From positions 124,001-188,000 of the forward strand of contig JAFQCH010000018.1 of assembly GCA_017416485.1 (NCBI GenBank): a DNA stretch of 64,000 nt, in the 5' to 3' direction. Under the pieces are notes generated by a model that ran no database searches, was not told where the DNA came from, and saw only the letters and a list, made by a program, of their open reading frames with translations. Origin of the DNA: Clostridia bacterium. GTDB taxonomy: Bacteria > Bacillota > Clostridia > Oscillospirales > Acutalibacteraceae. This document shows, piece after piece, positions 1-7,161 of this stretch (its first letter is position 1; the number at the start of each line of letters is the position of its first letter). Made by a program: the position numbers and the translations under genes.

Positions 1-1140
1 CGGGGCGGCAATAAGCCCTGCTTTAACAGCGGCGTCACCAATGACCAGCGTACCTACAATGCTGACGGCATGCCCGACCGATTTCGGCATACGAAGTCCC
101 GCTTCACGGACGATTTCGTATATGAAATGAATAATCAGTGCCTCAATAAACAACGGAAATGGGGTGTGGCTGATGGCAACGGCAATATCAAACATGACAT
201 CCGTCGGCAAAAGTTCGGGATGATAAACGCAAACGGCGACAAACAAGCCCGGCAACATGGTTGCAATCAGCAAACCGCATAAGCGCAGAACTTGCAAAAG
301 AAAAGCATAATACGGTTTGGTCAGATAGTCATCCAATGCGCGCAGATGATCCGTAAAAAATTGCGGCATGAATAAGGCAAACGGCACACCGTCTATAATC
401 AGTCCGACTCTGCCTTCGGACAGCATTGCCGCAAATGTGTCGGGTCGTTCCGTAGAGCCGATGCCCGAGAAAAAAGATTGTGAACTTTTTTCAAGATAAG
501 GCCGCAAACTGCCGGCTCCCAATACAATATCGGGGTCTGCTTTTGAAAGTTTTGACCGTATCTGTTCCACTAATTCATTGTCAGCACGATCTGCAAGGTA
601 ACAAAGGCACACAAAAGTGTTGCTGGTTTTGCCGATGTTTATTCTTTCTATGTGCAGTTCGGGTGTGCGCAATCTTCTGCGAATCAAAGTGACGTTGTCT
701 TTAAAGAAATCCGTAAAACCTTCCTTCGACCCCTTTTCCTGCTGTTCGCTTTGCGGTTCGGAAACGGCTCTTCGTGCAAAAATGGGCGCATTGAAGCAGA
801 CGCTTTTTGTGCATTCATCCGCAAAAAATACAAGGCTTCCGGCAATCAGGTGTTGCTCGACCTCTTCCATGGTGCTTACCATATCCCGTTCAATGCCTTC
901 GTATAAGATGCTGTATAATGTGTCTATTGCATTTTTCGGGGCGCAATCAAGCGGTTGGGACAAAGGACGGATAACACTTTGTGACAAAAACAGACGGTCG
1001 CACATCCCGTCCAAAAAGGCAGCTGTGTAGTGTATTTCGCCGCAGTTCACTTCTCTGAACATCAGGTCAAAACTGTTGCCGAATCGTTGTTGCAGCAATA
1101 ACTTATTATCAATGGCTTTTGCAAGAATGGGTGTGTTCAA
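1..1140 (-). CDS. GerA/SpoVAF-family spore germination membrane protein (partial)
   Basis: Spore inner-membrane protein of the GerA A-subunit/SpoVAF family, which forms part of germinant receptors or SpoVA-associated complexes. The reading frame runs off the left edge of the window, so only the first 380 residues are seen. The N-terminal half has the SFD...R motif and an FLDG segment typical of the family. The second half has GLIIDGVPFA, then hydrophobic helices with LPGLFVAV, FIEALIIHF, REAGLR and GTLVIGDAAVKAGL, all hallmark stretches. The start is a TTG at 1140 (minus) preceded by AAAGGAG at good spacing. It diverges from the DUF421 gene. The N-terminus resembles SpoVAF slightly more than GerAA, but I cannot separate the two firmly. 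Confidence 0.88.
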   Translation of the reverse strand, partial: MNTPILAKAIDNKLLLQQRFGNSFDLMFREVNCGEIHYTAAFLDGMCDRLFLSQSVIRPLSQPLDCAPKNAIDTLYSILYEGIERDMVSTMEEVEQHLIAGSLVFFADECTKSVCFNAPIFARRAVSEPQSEQQEKGSKEGFTDFFKDNVTLIRRRLRTPELHIERINIGKTSNTFVCLCYLADRADNELVEQIRSKLSKADPDIVLGAGSLRPYLEKSSQSFFSGIGSTERPDTFAAMLSEGRVGLIIDGVPFALFMPQFFTDHLRALDDYLTKPYYAFLLQVLRLCGLLIATMLPGLFVAVCVYHPELLPTDVMFDIAVAISHTPFPLFIEALIIHFIYEIVREAGLRMPKSVGHAVSIVGTLVIGDAAVKAGLIAAP

Positions 1141-1161
1141 AATGATCACTCCTTTGCTTTA

Positions 1162-1190
1162 TGTATTTCCCGTTGCCAACAGGATATACT
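1162..1190 (+). promoter_or_regulatory. possible forespore-type promoter of the DUF421-DUF4363 pair
   Basis: TGTATT, 17 bases, then TATACT, just upstream of the ribosome site at 1197-1205. The boxes look more like a sigma-G/sigma-F promoter (TGAATA / CATACTA) than sigma-A. Sporulation control would fit the divergent germination gene, but this is inference from a weak match. Confidence 0.3.
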
Positions 1191-1211
1191 GACAAAAAAG
1201 GAGAGATTTGT

Positions 1212-1892
1212 TTGTTGACGGTTTTTGTTCGCACGGCATTTTTGTTTGCCGTAATCATTGTTGTGATGCGCCTGATGGGCAAAAGGCAAATCGGGCAGTT
1301 GCAGCCTGCTGAACTGGTGGTGACCATTCTTTTGTCGGAAGTTGCGGCAGCACCGATGGTGGATAAGGATATACCTTTGGTTTATTCATTGACGGCGCTG
1401 ATGCTTCTGACCGGTTTTGAGCTGCTTTTATCTTTTCTGGCACTCAAAAATGCAAAAATCAGAACGGTTTTGCAGGGGAACAGTGTGGTGCTTATTCGTA
1501 ACGGTGAAATTGATTATGAGCAAAGCAAAAAATTGCGGTATACACTGGATGATATTCTGGAAGCCCTGCGGCAGAAAGATGTGTTTGATATCAGCGAAGT
1601 TGAATTTGCCGTTGCCGAAACCAACGGCAGTTTAAGTGTGTATTTAAAACCGCAATACCGCACACCGACAACTGCCGATCTGAAATGTATTCCGCGTGAC
1701 AATGGTATTCCGTGCACATTGATTGCCGACGGGGAAATTCTTCCTGACGGATTGCGTGAAAGCGGAATTTCACAACGCAAAGTGGATCAGTTTCTGCAAA
1801 GCAAAAAGAAAACACCGCAGGAGATTTTGTTGCTTACGGTTGACGGAGAAGGAAAGTTTGTAGCCTTCGGAAAGGATGGGAAACAATGTTGA
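1212..1892 (+). CDS. DUF421 (YetF/YdfS-type) membrane protein
   Basis: Member of the DUF421 family, which includes 2Duf-type proteins linked to spore envelope permeability and heat resistance; its biochemical activity is unknown. About 226 residues: three hydrophobic helices (LTVFVRTAFLFAVIIVV, then PAELVVTILLSEV, then LVYSLTALMLLTGF), followed by the cytosolic DUF421 domain with the characteristic MGKRQIGQLQPAELV and LRYTLDDILEALRQKDVFDI stretches. I place the start at TTG 1212 because AAAGGAGAG lies at 1197-1205; an in-frame ATG at 1161 has no ribosome site and would add 17 non-hydrophobic residues. It overlaps the next gene by 7 bases. Adjacency to a GerA-type gene suggests a spore role. 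Confidence 0.85.
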   Translation: MLTVFVRTAFLFAVIIVVMRLMGKRQIGQLQPAELVVTILLSEVAAAPMVDKDIPLVYSLTALMLLTGFELLLSFLALKNAKIRTVLQGNSVVLIRNGEIDYEQSKKLRYTLDDILEALRQKDVFDISEVEFAVAETNGSLSVYLKPQYRTPTTADLKCIPRDNGIPCTLIADGEILPDGLRESGISQRKVDQFLQSKKKTPQEILLLTVDGEGKFVAFGKDGKQC

Positions 1893-2263
1893 ATATAAGG
1901 TTTGTTGTTGCTCTTTTGTTGGTTTTTGCGGCATTTGTTGTCAGTATCTTCGGTGGATGGATGACAAAGAAGATTGCATTGCAACTGCTTGATATGACAA
2001 CATTGGTGGCAACTGCTGCAAAATCCTCGCAGCCTGTGGCTTCGGCACAAATATTGCTTTCTTATTGGAATGAGTGCCACCAATTGCTGTCTGTATTTCT
2101 TGATAACAGCCGCTGTGAACAAATCGGAAATCTGGTTATACAGATTTATTCTGAGGCAGGGCAGGAAGAAACTGACACTTGTGGGGCGGTTTGTGTGCAA
2201 CTGATGCAACAATTGAATGACGTGATTCGGCAGGAAAAGATTTCTATATATAATTTATTTTAA
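1886..2263 (+). CDS. DUF4363-like small membrane-anchored protein
   Basis: 125 residues with one N-terminal transmembrane helix (residues about 4-23) and a mostly helical remainder. The arrangement directly behind a DUF421 gene, with overlapping ends, and the single-anchor architecture match the DUF4363 family of Clostridia, whose function is not known. The two genes are clearly cotranscribed. Family assignment rests on context and general layout more than on a diagnostic motif. Confidence 0.6.
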   Translation: MLNIRFVVALLLVFAAFVVSIFGGWMTKKIALQLLDMTTLVATAAKSSQPVASAQILLSYWNECHQLLSVFLDNSRCEQIGNLVIQIYSEAGQEETDTCGAVCVQLMQQLNDVIRQEKISIYNLF

Positions 2264-2268
2264 AATAA

Positions 2269-2292
2269 TCAAAAAAGGACTTGCCTTTTATT
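2269..2292 (+). terminator. weak hairpin after the DUF4363 gene
   Basis: A 6-bp stem AAAAGG/CCTTTT around a 5-base loop, followed by a short T-rich run. It overlaps the -35 box of the next promoter, so it is at best a weak terminator. Confidence 0.3.
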
Positions 2293-2309
2293 TGTTTATA
2301 ATATATAAT
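2281..2309 (+). promoter_or_regulatory. sigma-A promoter of miaB-ylbF-mutSL
   Basis: TTGCCT, 17-base spacer, TATAAT, about 30 bases ahead of the miaB ribosome site CGGAGG (2335-2340). No later promoter is obvious before mutL, so this probably drives the miaB-ylbF-mutS-mutL-miaA run. Confidence 0.7.
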
Positions 2310-2346
2310 CTATGAATGAGCTTTTCTTTTTATTCGGAGGTTTATT

Positions 2347-3771
2347 TTGGAACAGCGAAAAATTTCTGCAATGCCGCCGGCTGAAGTCGAAAAACAAAAA
2401 GAATATATTAACCTTGCTCGCACCGTTCTTTCTGCCCGCTTTTCCGACAGAGCACCCAAAGCATTTGTGCATACCTACGGCTGTCAGGGGAATGTAGCTG
2501 ATTCGGAACGCATGAAAGGTCTTTTGCAGGCTTGCGGTTATGTTTTTTGCGATTCGGCTGAAGAAGCGGATTTTGTTCTGTTCAACACCTGCGCTGTTCG
2601 TGAACATGCGGAAGACCGTGTGTTCGGCAACTGCGGTGCACTCAAACCTGTTAAAGAAAAGAATCCCGATATGATCATCGCACTGTGCGGTTGTATGATG
2701 CAACAGCAGCACGTTGCGGAGCGCATCAAAAAAAGCTACCCCTTTGTCAATCTTGTGTTCGGCACATTTGCTTTTCACCGCTTGCCTGAACTGCTTTATA
2801 AAGTGTTAACGGGCAGAAAACGTGTTTTTGCTACCGAAGAAACCGACGGTGCAATTGCTGAAGGCTTGCCGGTCTTCCGTGACAGGGATGTGAAAGCCTG
2901 GTTGCCTGTTATGTATGGGTGCGATAATTTCTGCAGCTACTGCATTGTGCCTTATGTAAGAGGGCGGGAACGCAGCCGCAAAAGTGAAGCTATTCTGTCA
3001 GAAGCCAAAGAACTGATTGCAGGCGGCGCAAAAGAGATCACATTGCTCGGGCAGAATGTCAATTCCTACGGCAAAGGTCTTGCGGAAGATATTGATTTTC
3101 CCCGCCTGCTTCGCAAACTCAATGCCCTCGAAGGCGACTTCATAATCCGCTTTATGACTTCGCACCCCAAGGACTGCACTAAAGAATTGCTGGATGCCAT
3201 GGCAGAGTGCAAAAAATGTGCCCGCCATCTGCACCTTCCCGTGCAATCGGGCAATAACAGAATTCTTAAAGAAATGAACCGCCGCTACACAAGAGAGCAC
3301 TACATTTCGTTGATTGAATATGCCCGTTCGGTGATGCCTGATTTGTCCCTGACGACCGACATTATCACCGGCTTTCCCGGGGAAACATACGAGGAATTTT
3401 GCGATACCGTTTCATTGGTGCGCGAAATCAATTACACCTCCATGTTCACGTTCATATATTCTCCGCGAAAAGGAACAAAAGCAGCAACAATGCCCGACCC
3501 CGTTCCGTATGCGGAAAAATCAAAATGGATGCGCGAACTGCTGGCAGTGCAGGAAGAAATTGCCGCCAAACGCACCGCTTCTATGATCGGGCAGACATAC
3601 CGTGTGCTTGTGGAAGATGAAACCCGCGAGAAAGACGGTTATCTGACCGGGCGCACACAAGGCAATGTCAATATTGATTTTGCAGGGGACAAATCCCTTG
3701 TCGGCACATTCTGTGATGTAAAAGTCACTTCCGCCGGCAACTGGGTCGTCCACGGCGAATTGGTACAATAA
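2347..3771 (+). CDS. miaB: tRNA-2-methylthio-N6-dimethylallyladenosine synthase MiaB
   Basis: Radical-SAM methylthiotransferase that adds a methylthio group to i6A37 of tRNAs. 474 residues. The N-terminal UPF0004 domain carries the auxiliary cluster cysteines (C46 in TYGCQGN, C82 in NTCAVR, C116 in CGCMMQQ); the radical-SAM CxxxCxxC is C192/C196/C199 (GCDNFCSYC); a TRAM RNA-binding domain ends the protein (about 405-474). The start is TTG 2347 behind CGGAGG. Its substrate is produced by MiaA, encoded at 9219 in the same run. The next gene encodes a YlbF-family protein, relatives of which are needed for MiaB activity in Bacillus subtilis. Confidence 0.97.
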   Translation: MEQRKISAMPPAEVEKQKEYINLARTVLSARFSDRAPKAFVHTYGCQGNVADSERMKGLLQACGYVFCDSAEEADFVLFNTCAVREHAEDRVFGNCGALKPVKEKNPDMIIALCGCMMQQQHVAERIKKSYPFVNLVFGTFAFHRLPELLYKVLTGRKRVFATEETDGAIAEGLPVFRDRDVKAWLPVMYGCDNFCSYCIVPYVRGRERSRKSEAILSEAKELIAGGAKEITLLGQNVNSYGKGLAEDIDFPRLLRKLNALEGDFIIRFMTSHPKDCTKELLDAMAECKKCARHLHLPVQSGNNRILKEMNRRYTREHYISLIEYARSVMPDLSLTTDIITGFPGETYEEFCDTVSLVREINYTSMFTFIYSPRKGTKAATMPDPVPYAEKSKWMRELLAVQEEIAAKRTASMIGQTYRVLVEDETREKDGYLTGRTQGNVNIDFAGDKSLVGTFCDVKVTSAGNWVVHGELVQ

Positions 3772-3801
3772 ATTTTAATTTCAGAAAGTGAGAAAACAAA
3801 A

Positions 3802-4215
3802 ATGGATGTTATTGCACTGACCAGACAACTCGGCGCTGCTATTCAGCAGGATGCACGTTACCTTGATTACATCAAGGCAAAAACCGCAAACGAAGAAGAT
3901 CAGAACCTCAATGATCTCATCGGCAAGCTGAATCTTCTGCAGTTGTCTTATCAGACCGAAGCACAGAAAGAAGATGCCGATGAAGCAAAGCTGGCTGCCT
4001 TTGATGAAGATTTCCGCAAACTTTACGGCGAAGTCATGCTCAATGAAAATATGCGCAACTACGAAAACGCACGACAGACCGTTGATGATATGATGAACTA
4101 CATCATTCAGATTCTTTCTCTTTGTGTCAACGGCGAAGATCCCGCAACATGCGAACCTGCTCCCGAAGGCGGTTCCTGCACGGGCTCCTGCTCCACTTGC
4201 GGTGGTTGCGGCTAA
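3802..4215 (+). CDS. YlbF/YmcA (RicF/RicA)-family protein with Cys-rich tail
   Basis: 137 residues. The helical YlbF/YmcA domain fills residues 1-105; a short Pro/Gly linker follows, and the last residues are CTGSCSTCGGCG, four to five cysteines in a compact metal-binding-like tail. In B. subtilis the Ric proteins (RicA, RicF, RicT) form an Fe-S-carrying complex that supports RNase Y function and MiaB-dependent tRNA modification, and ymcA lies beside miaB. This gene holds the ymcA position between miaB and mutS, so a role in serving MiaB or RNA processing is likely. Whether it is the RicA or the RicF counterpart cannot be told here. Confidence 0.85.
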   Translation: MDVIALTRQLGAAIQQDARYLDYIKAKTANEEDQNLNDLIGKLNLLQLSYQTEAQKEDADEAKLAAFDEDFRKLYGEVMLNENMRNYENARQTVDDMMNYIIQILSLCVNGEDPATCEPAPEGGSCTGSCSTCGGCG

Positions 4216-4249
4216 AACACGAATGAATCAATGAAAGGAGGCGGTATCA

Positions 4250-6862
4250 TTGGCTGAATTTACACCTATGATGCGACAGTATTTCAAAATCAAAGAGCAG
4301 CATAAGGATGAGATCCTTTTTTACCGCCTCGGCGATTTTTATGAAATGTTCTTCGATGATGCCATCACAGCATCGCGGGAACTCGATCTTGTTCTGACGG
4401 GACGTGACTGTGGTCAGGCAGAGCGTGCACCCATGTGCGGTGTTCCGTTCCATGCCGCAGAAACGTACATCGGCAAGCTTATTGCAAAAGGTTTTAAGGT
4501 TGCCATCTGTGAGCAGACGCAGGATCCGTCACAGGCAAAGGGCTTGGTGGAACGCGACATCGTTCGCATTGTTACCCCCGGTACCGTTACCGAAAGTGCA
4601 ATGCTGGATGAATCCAAAAACAACTACCTTGCCTGTATTTACAAATTGAATGATACCGCGGGGCTTTGCTTCTGCGATGTTTCCACCAGTGCTGTTTATG
4701 TATGCGAGTTGCAGGGTGATCGTTTGAGTGAACGCATCATCAACGAGCTTGCAAAATATTTGCCGACGGAGATTCTGCTTAATGCAAAAGCCGCGGCTGA
4801 TAAAAAACTGACCGAATACATAAGCAGAAAAATGAATACGGCATCGTCCGTAATCAATGACAATGCTTTTACGTTGCAGGATTTCACCGTCAGCACCGAA
4901 CGGCATTTTAAAAAAAGTCTTTCCGAACTCAACCTTGCCGACAAGCCTTGTGCTTTGTGTGCACTCGGCGAAACCATGACCTATCTTCGCAATGCACAAA
5001 GAAATGACCTTTCGGGTATCGTTTCCGTTAATGTGTATACGCAGGACAAGTTCATGAAACTCGATGCTGCGGCAAGACGTAACCTGGAACTGACCGAAAA
5101 CGAACGCCGCAGAGAGAAAAAAGGTTCTCTGCTGTGGGTACTCGATAAAACCAAAACCGCCATGGGCAAACGCATGATACATGCTTGGCTCGAACAGCCG
5201 CTTGTCAGCGTCGGCCCCATCACACAGCGGCAGAATGCAGTGGAAGAACTGTATCACAACACCGCCGTGCGCAGTTCTCTTGTTGAAATGCTTGCAGACA
5301 TCAACGACCTTGAACGCATTGTTACCCGTATTTTGTACGGTACCGCGAATGCAAAGGAACTGCGTTCTCTTTCGCTGACTTTAGCGGCATTGCCTGCATT
5401 CAAAAATCATCTTGCCGGAACACAAAGCAATCTCTTGCGTGATCTGACAGGGAAGATCGATCCCTTGCCCGATTTGCAGGCATTGATCGAAGCTGCCATT
5501 TGTGACGATCCTCCGTTTTCCGTGCGTGAAGGCGGCATGATCCGCAACGGCTACAATGCCGAGCTGGACGAATTGCGCAAAATTGAAAACGGCGGCAAGT
5601 CTTATCTTGAAGAAATTGAAAACCGTGAACGCGAGCGAACCGGCATTAAAAAACTGAAAGTTGGCTACAACCGCGTGTTCGGTTATTATATCGAAGTCAG
5701 CAATCAGTTTAAAGAAAATGTGCCCGAAGATTACATCCGCAAACAGACCCTTGTAAACGGCGAACGTTTTATCACAAGCGAGCTCAAGGATCTTGAAGCA
5801 AAAGTGCTCGGTGCGCGTGAACGCATTTGCAGACTTGAATTTGAATTGTTCAGTTTTGTCCGTCAGCAAGCGGCAGATGTGCAACTTGTTATCCGCACAA
5901 CCGCAGCCGCTTTGGCGCAGATTGATGTTTTGTGCTCTTTGGCGGAAGTTGCCGTGCGCAACGGCTACACAAGACCCATCGTGGATCTGTCCGACAAATG
6001 TATCATCAAAGAGGGCAGACACCCTGTGGTTGAAAAATATCTCACGGATGCACCTTTTGTTCCGAATGATACCTTGCTTGACTGCAACGAAAATCGTTGT
6101 GCTCTGATCACAGGCCCCAACATGGCAGGTAAATCCACCTACATGCGTCAGATCGCTTTGATTGTCATTATGGCGCAGATCGGCTCCTTTGTTCCCGCTT
6201 CTTCGGCAGAAATCGGCATTGTGGATGCAGTGTTCACAAGAGTCGGTGCATCGGATGACCTTGCGGCAGGGCAATCTACCTTCATGACAGAAATGAGTGA
6301 GGTTGCCTCTATCCTTTCTACTGCTACAGCAAGAAGCCTTGTGATTCTTGACGAAATCGGCAGAGGTACTTCCACATTTGACGGCATGAGCATCGCAAGA
6401 GCCGTTCTTGAATACACCAACGACCGCAAAAAAATCGGCTGTAAAACCCTGTTTGCAACACACTACCATGAACTGACAGAAATGGAAAATGACTTGCAGG
6501 GCATTAAGAATTACAACACTTGTGTCAAAAAGCGCGGTGATGAAATCACATTCCTGCGCCGCATTGTCAGAGGTACCGCAGACGGCAGCTACGGTATTGA
6601 AGTTGCCCTGCTTGCGGGAATCCCGAAGTCGGTTGTTTCCCGTGCAAAAGTTATTCTAAAACAACTGGAAGAAACAGACGGCACAAAATTGCCTGTTAAA
6701 ATAACGGCAGAAACTGTTGAAGAAGAACCGCAATTGCAGATGTCTTTTGCCGACAGTCGCAACGATGCTTTGATTGAAGAGATCCGCGCATTGGATCTCA
6801 ACACATTGACCCCCATTGAAGCATTGACAAAACTTTATGAAATAAAAAAGAAACTTGATTGA
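4250..6862 (+). CDS. mutS: DNA mismatch repair ATPase MutS
   Basis: Recognises base mismatches and small loops and recruits MutL. 870 residues, normal length. The N-terminal mismatch-binding domain has the FYEMF motif (Phe-X-Glu wedge) near residue 27-31, then connector, lever and clamp regions, and the ABC-type ATPase with Walker A GPNMAGKS (about residue 621), Walker B LVILDEIGRGTST and ATHYHEL. The start is TTG 4250 behind AAAGGAGG. The stop codon is followed immediately by the inverted-repeat element at 6863, which separates it from mutL. Confidence 0.98.
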   Translation: MAEFTPMMRQYFKIKEQHKDEILFYRLGDFYEMFFDDAITASRELDLVLTGRDCGQAERAPMCGVPFHAAETYIGKLIAKGFKVAICEQTQDPSQAKGLVERDIVRIVTPGTVTESAMLDESKNNYLACIYKLNDTAGLCFCDVSTSAVYVCELQGDRLSERIINELAKYLPTEILLNAKAAADKKLTEYISRKMNTASSVINDNAFTLQDFTVSTERHFKKSLSELNLADKPCALCALGETMTYLRNAQRNDLSGIVSVNVYTQDKFMKLDAAARRNLELTENERRREKKGSLLWVLDKTKTAMGKRMIHAWLEQPLVSVGPITQRQNAVEELYHNTAVRSSLVEMLADINDLERIVTRILYGTANAKELRSLSLTLAALPAFKNHLAGTQSNLLRDLTGKIDPLPDLQALIEAAICDDPPFSVREGGMIRNGYNAELDELRKIENGGKSYLEEIENRERERTGIKKLKVGYNRVFGYYIEVSNQFKENVPEDYIRKQTLVNGERFITSELKDLEAKVLGARERICRLEFELFSFVRQQAADVQLVIRTTAAALAQIDVLCSLAEVAVRNGYTRPIVDLSDKCIIKEGRHPVVEKYLTDAPFVPNDTLLDCNENRCALITGPNMAGKSTYMRQIALIVIMAQIGSFVPASSAEIGIVDAVFTRVGASDDLAAGQSTFMTEMSEVASILSTATARSLVILDEIGRGTSTFDGMSIARAVLEYTNDRKKIGCKTLFATHYHELTEMENDLQGIKNYNTCVKKRGDEITFLRRIVRGTADGSYGIEVALLAGIPKSVVSRAKVILKQLEETDGTKLPVKITAETVEEEPQLQMSFADSRNDALIEEIRALDLNTLTPIEALTKLYEIKKKLD

Positions 6863-7140
6863 TTAGGGTGACGGGTGTAATCTGAACCCGCCCGAAAACG
6901 GCTATTTTTAAGTCTTTTCGGCGTTTTATCCGTGAAAGGCGACAGCCTTCCTGCGGTCTCAACCCTAAAAATCCAATAAAAATATCTCGTTTTCGGGTCG
7001 AAGATTTTTTACAGTGCGGATTTTTGGCGAGACAAGACACAAAACGCAGAAAATCCTCGACGGATTTTCGAGTATTTTAACGAAGTATCGGCGGAAATCC
7101 GCCTGTAAAAAACGGGCTCGGATTATACCCGTCACCCTAA
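6863..7140. mobile_element. MITE-like 278-bp inverted-repeat element between mutS and mutL
   Basis: The 299 bases between mutS and mutL are almost wholly one element. Its 28-bp ends (6863-6890 and 7113-7140) are inverted copies differing at three positions, all transitions; the outer part reads TTAGGGTGACGGGT. TA lies just inside each end, which would fit a TA target duplication as made by IS630/Tc1-type transposition. A second inverted pair lies inside (7005-7023 with 7095-7112, one base gap), plus local hairpins AAGGC/GCCTT (6936-6949), GAAAATCC/GGATTTTC (7049-7069) and GGCGG/CCGCC (7090-7103). No open frame of note is inside, so it would be non-autonomous. Transcribed RNA could fold into a long branched hairpin just upstream of the mutL ribosome site. 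Confidence 0.7.
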
Positions 7141-7161
7141 CTGACAAAGGAGGATGTGAAT

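Noticed and set aside
70-1030. Several short plus-strand frames at the left end
   Set aside because: They overlie the leftward GerA/SpoVAF-type gene, which shows many conserved segments across the whole stretch.
5381-6469. 362-codon open frame opposite mutS
   Set aside because: Antisense to the MutS ATPase domain and without motifs or initiation signals.
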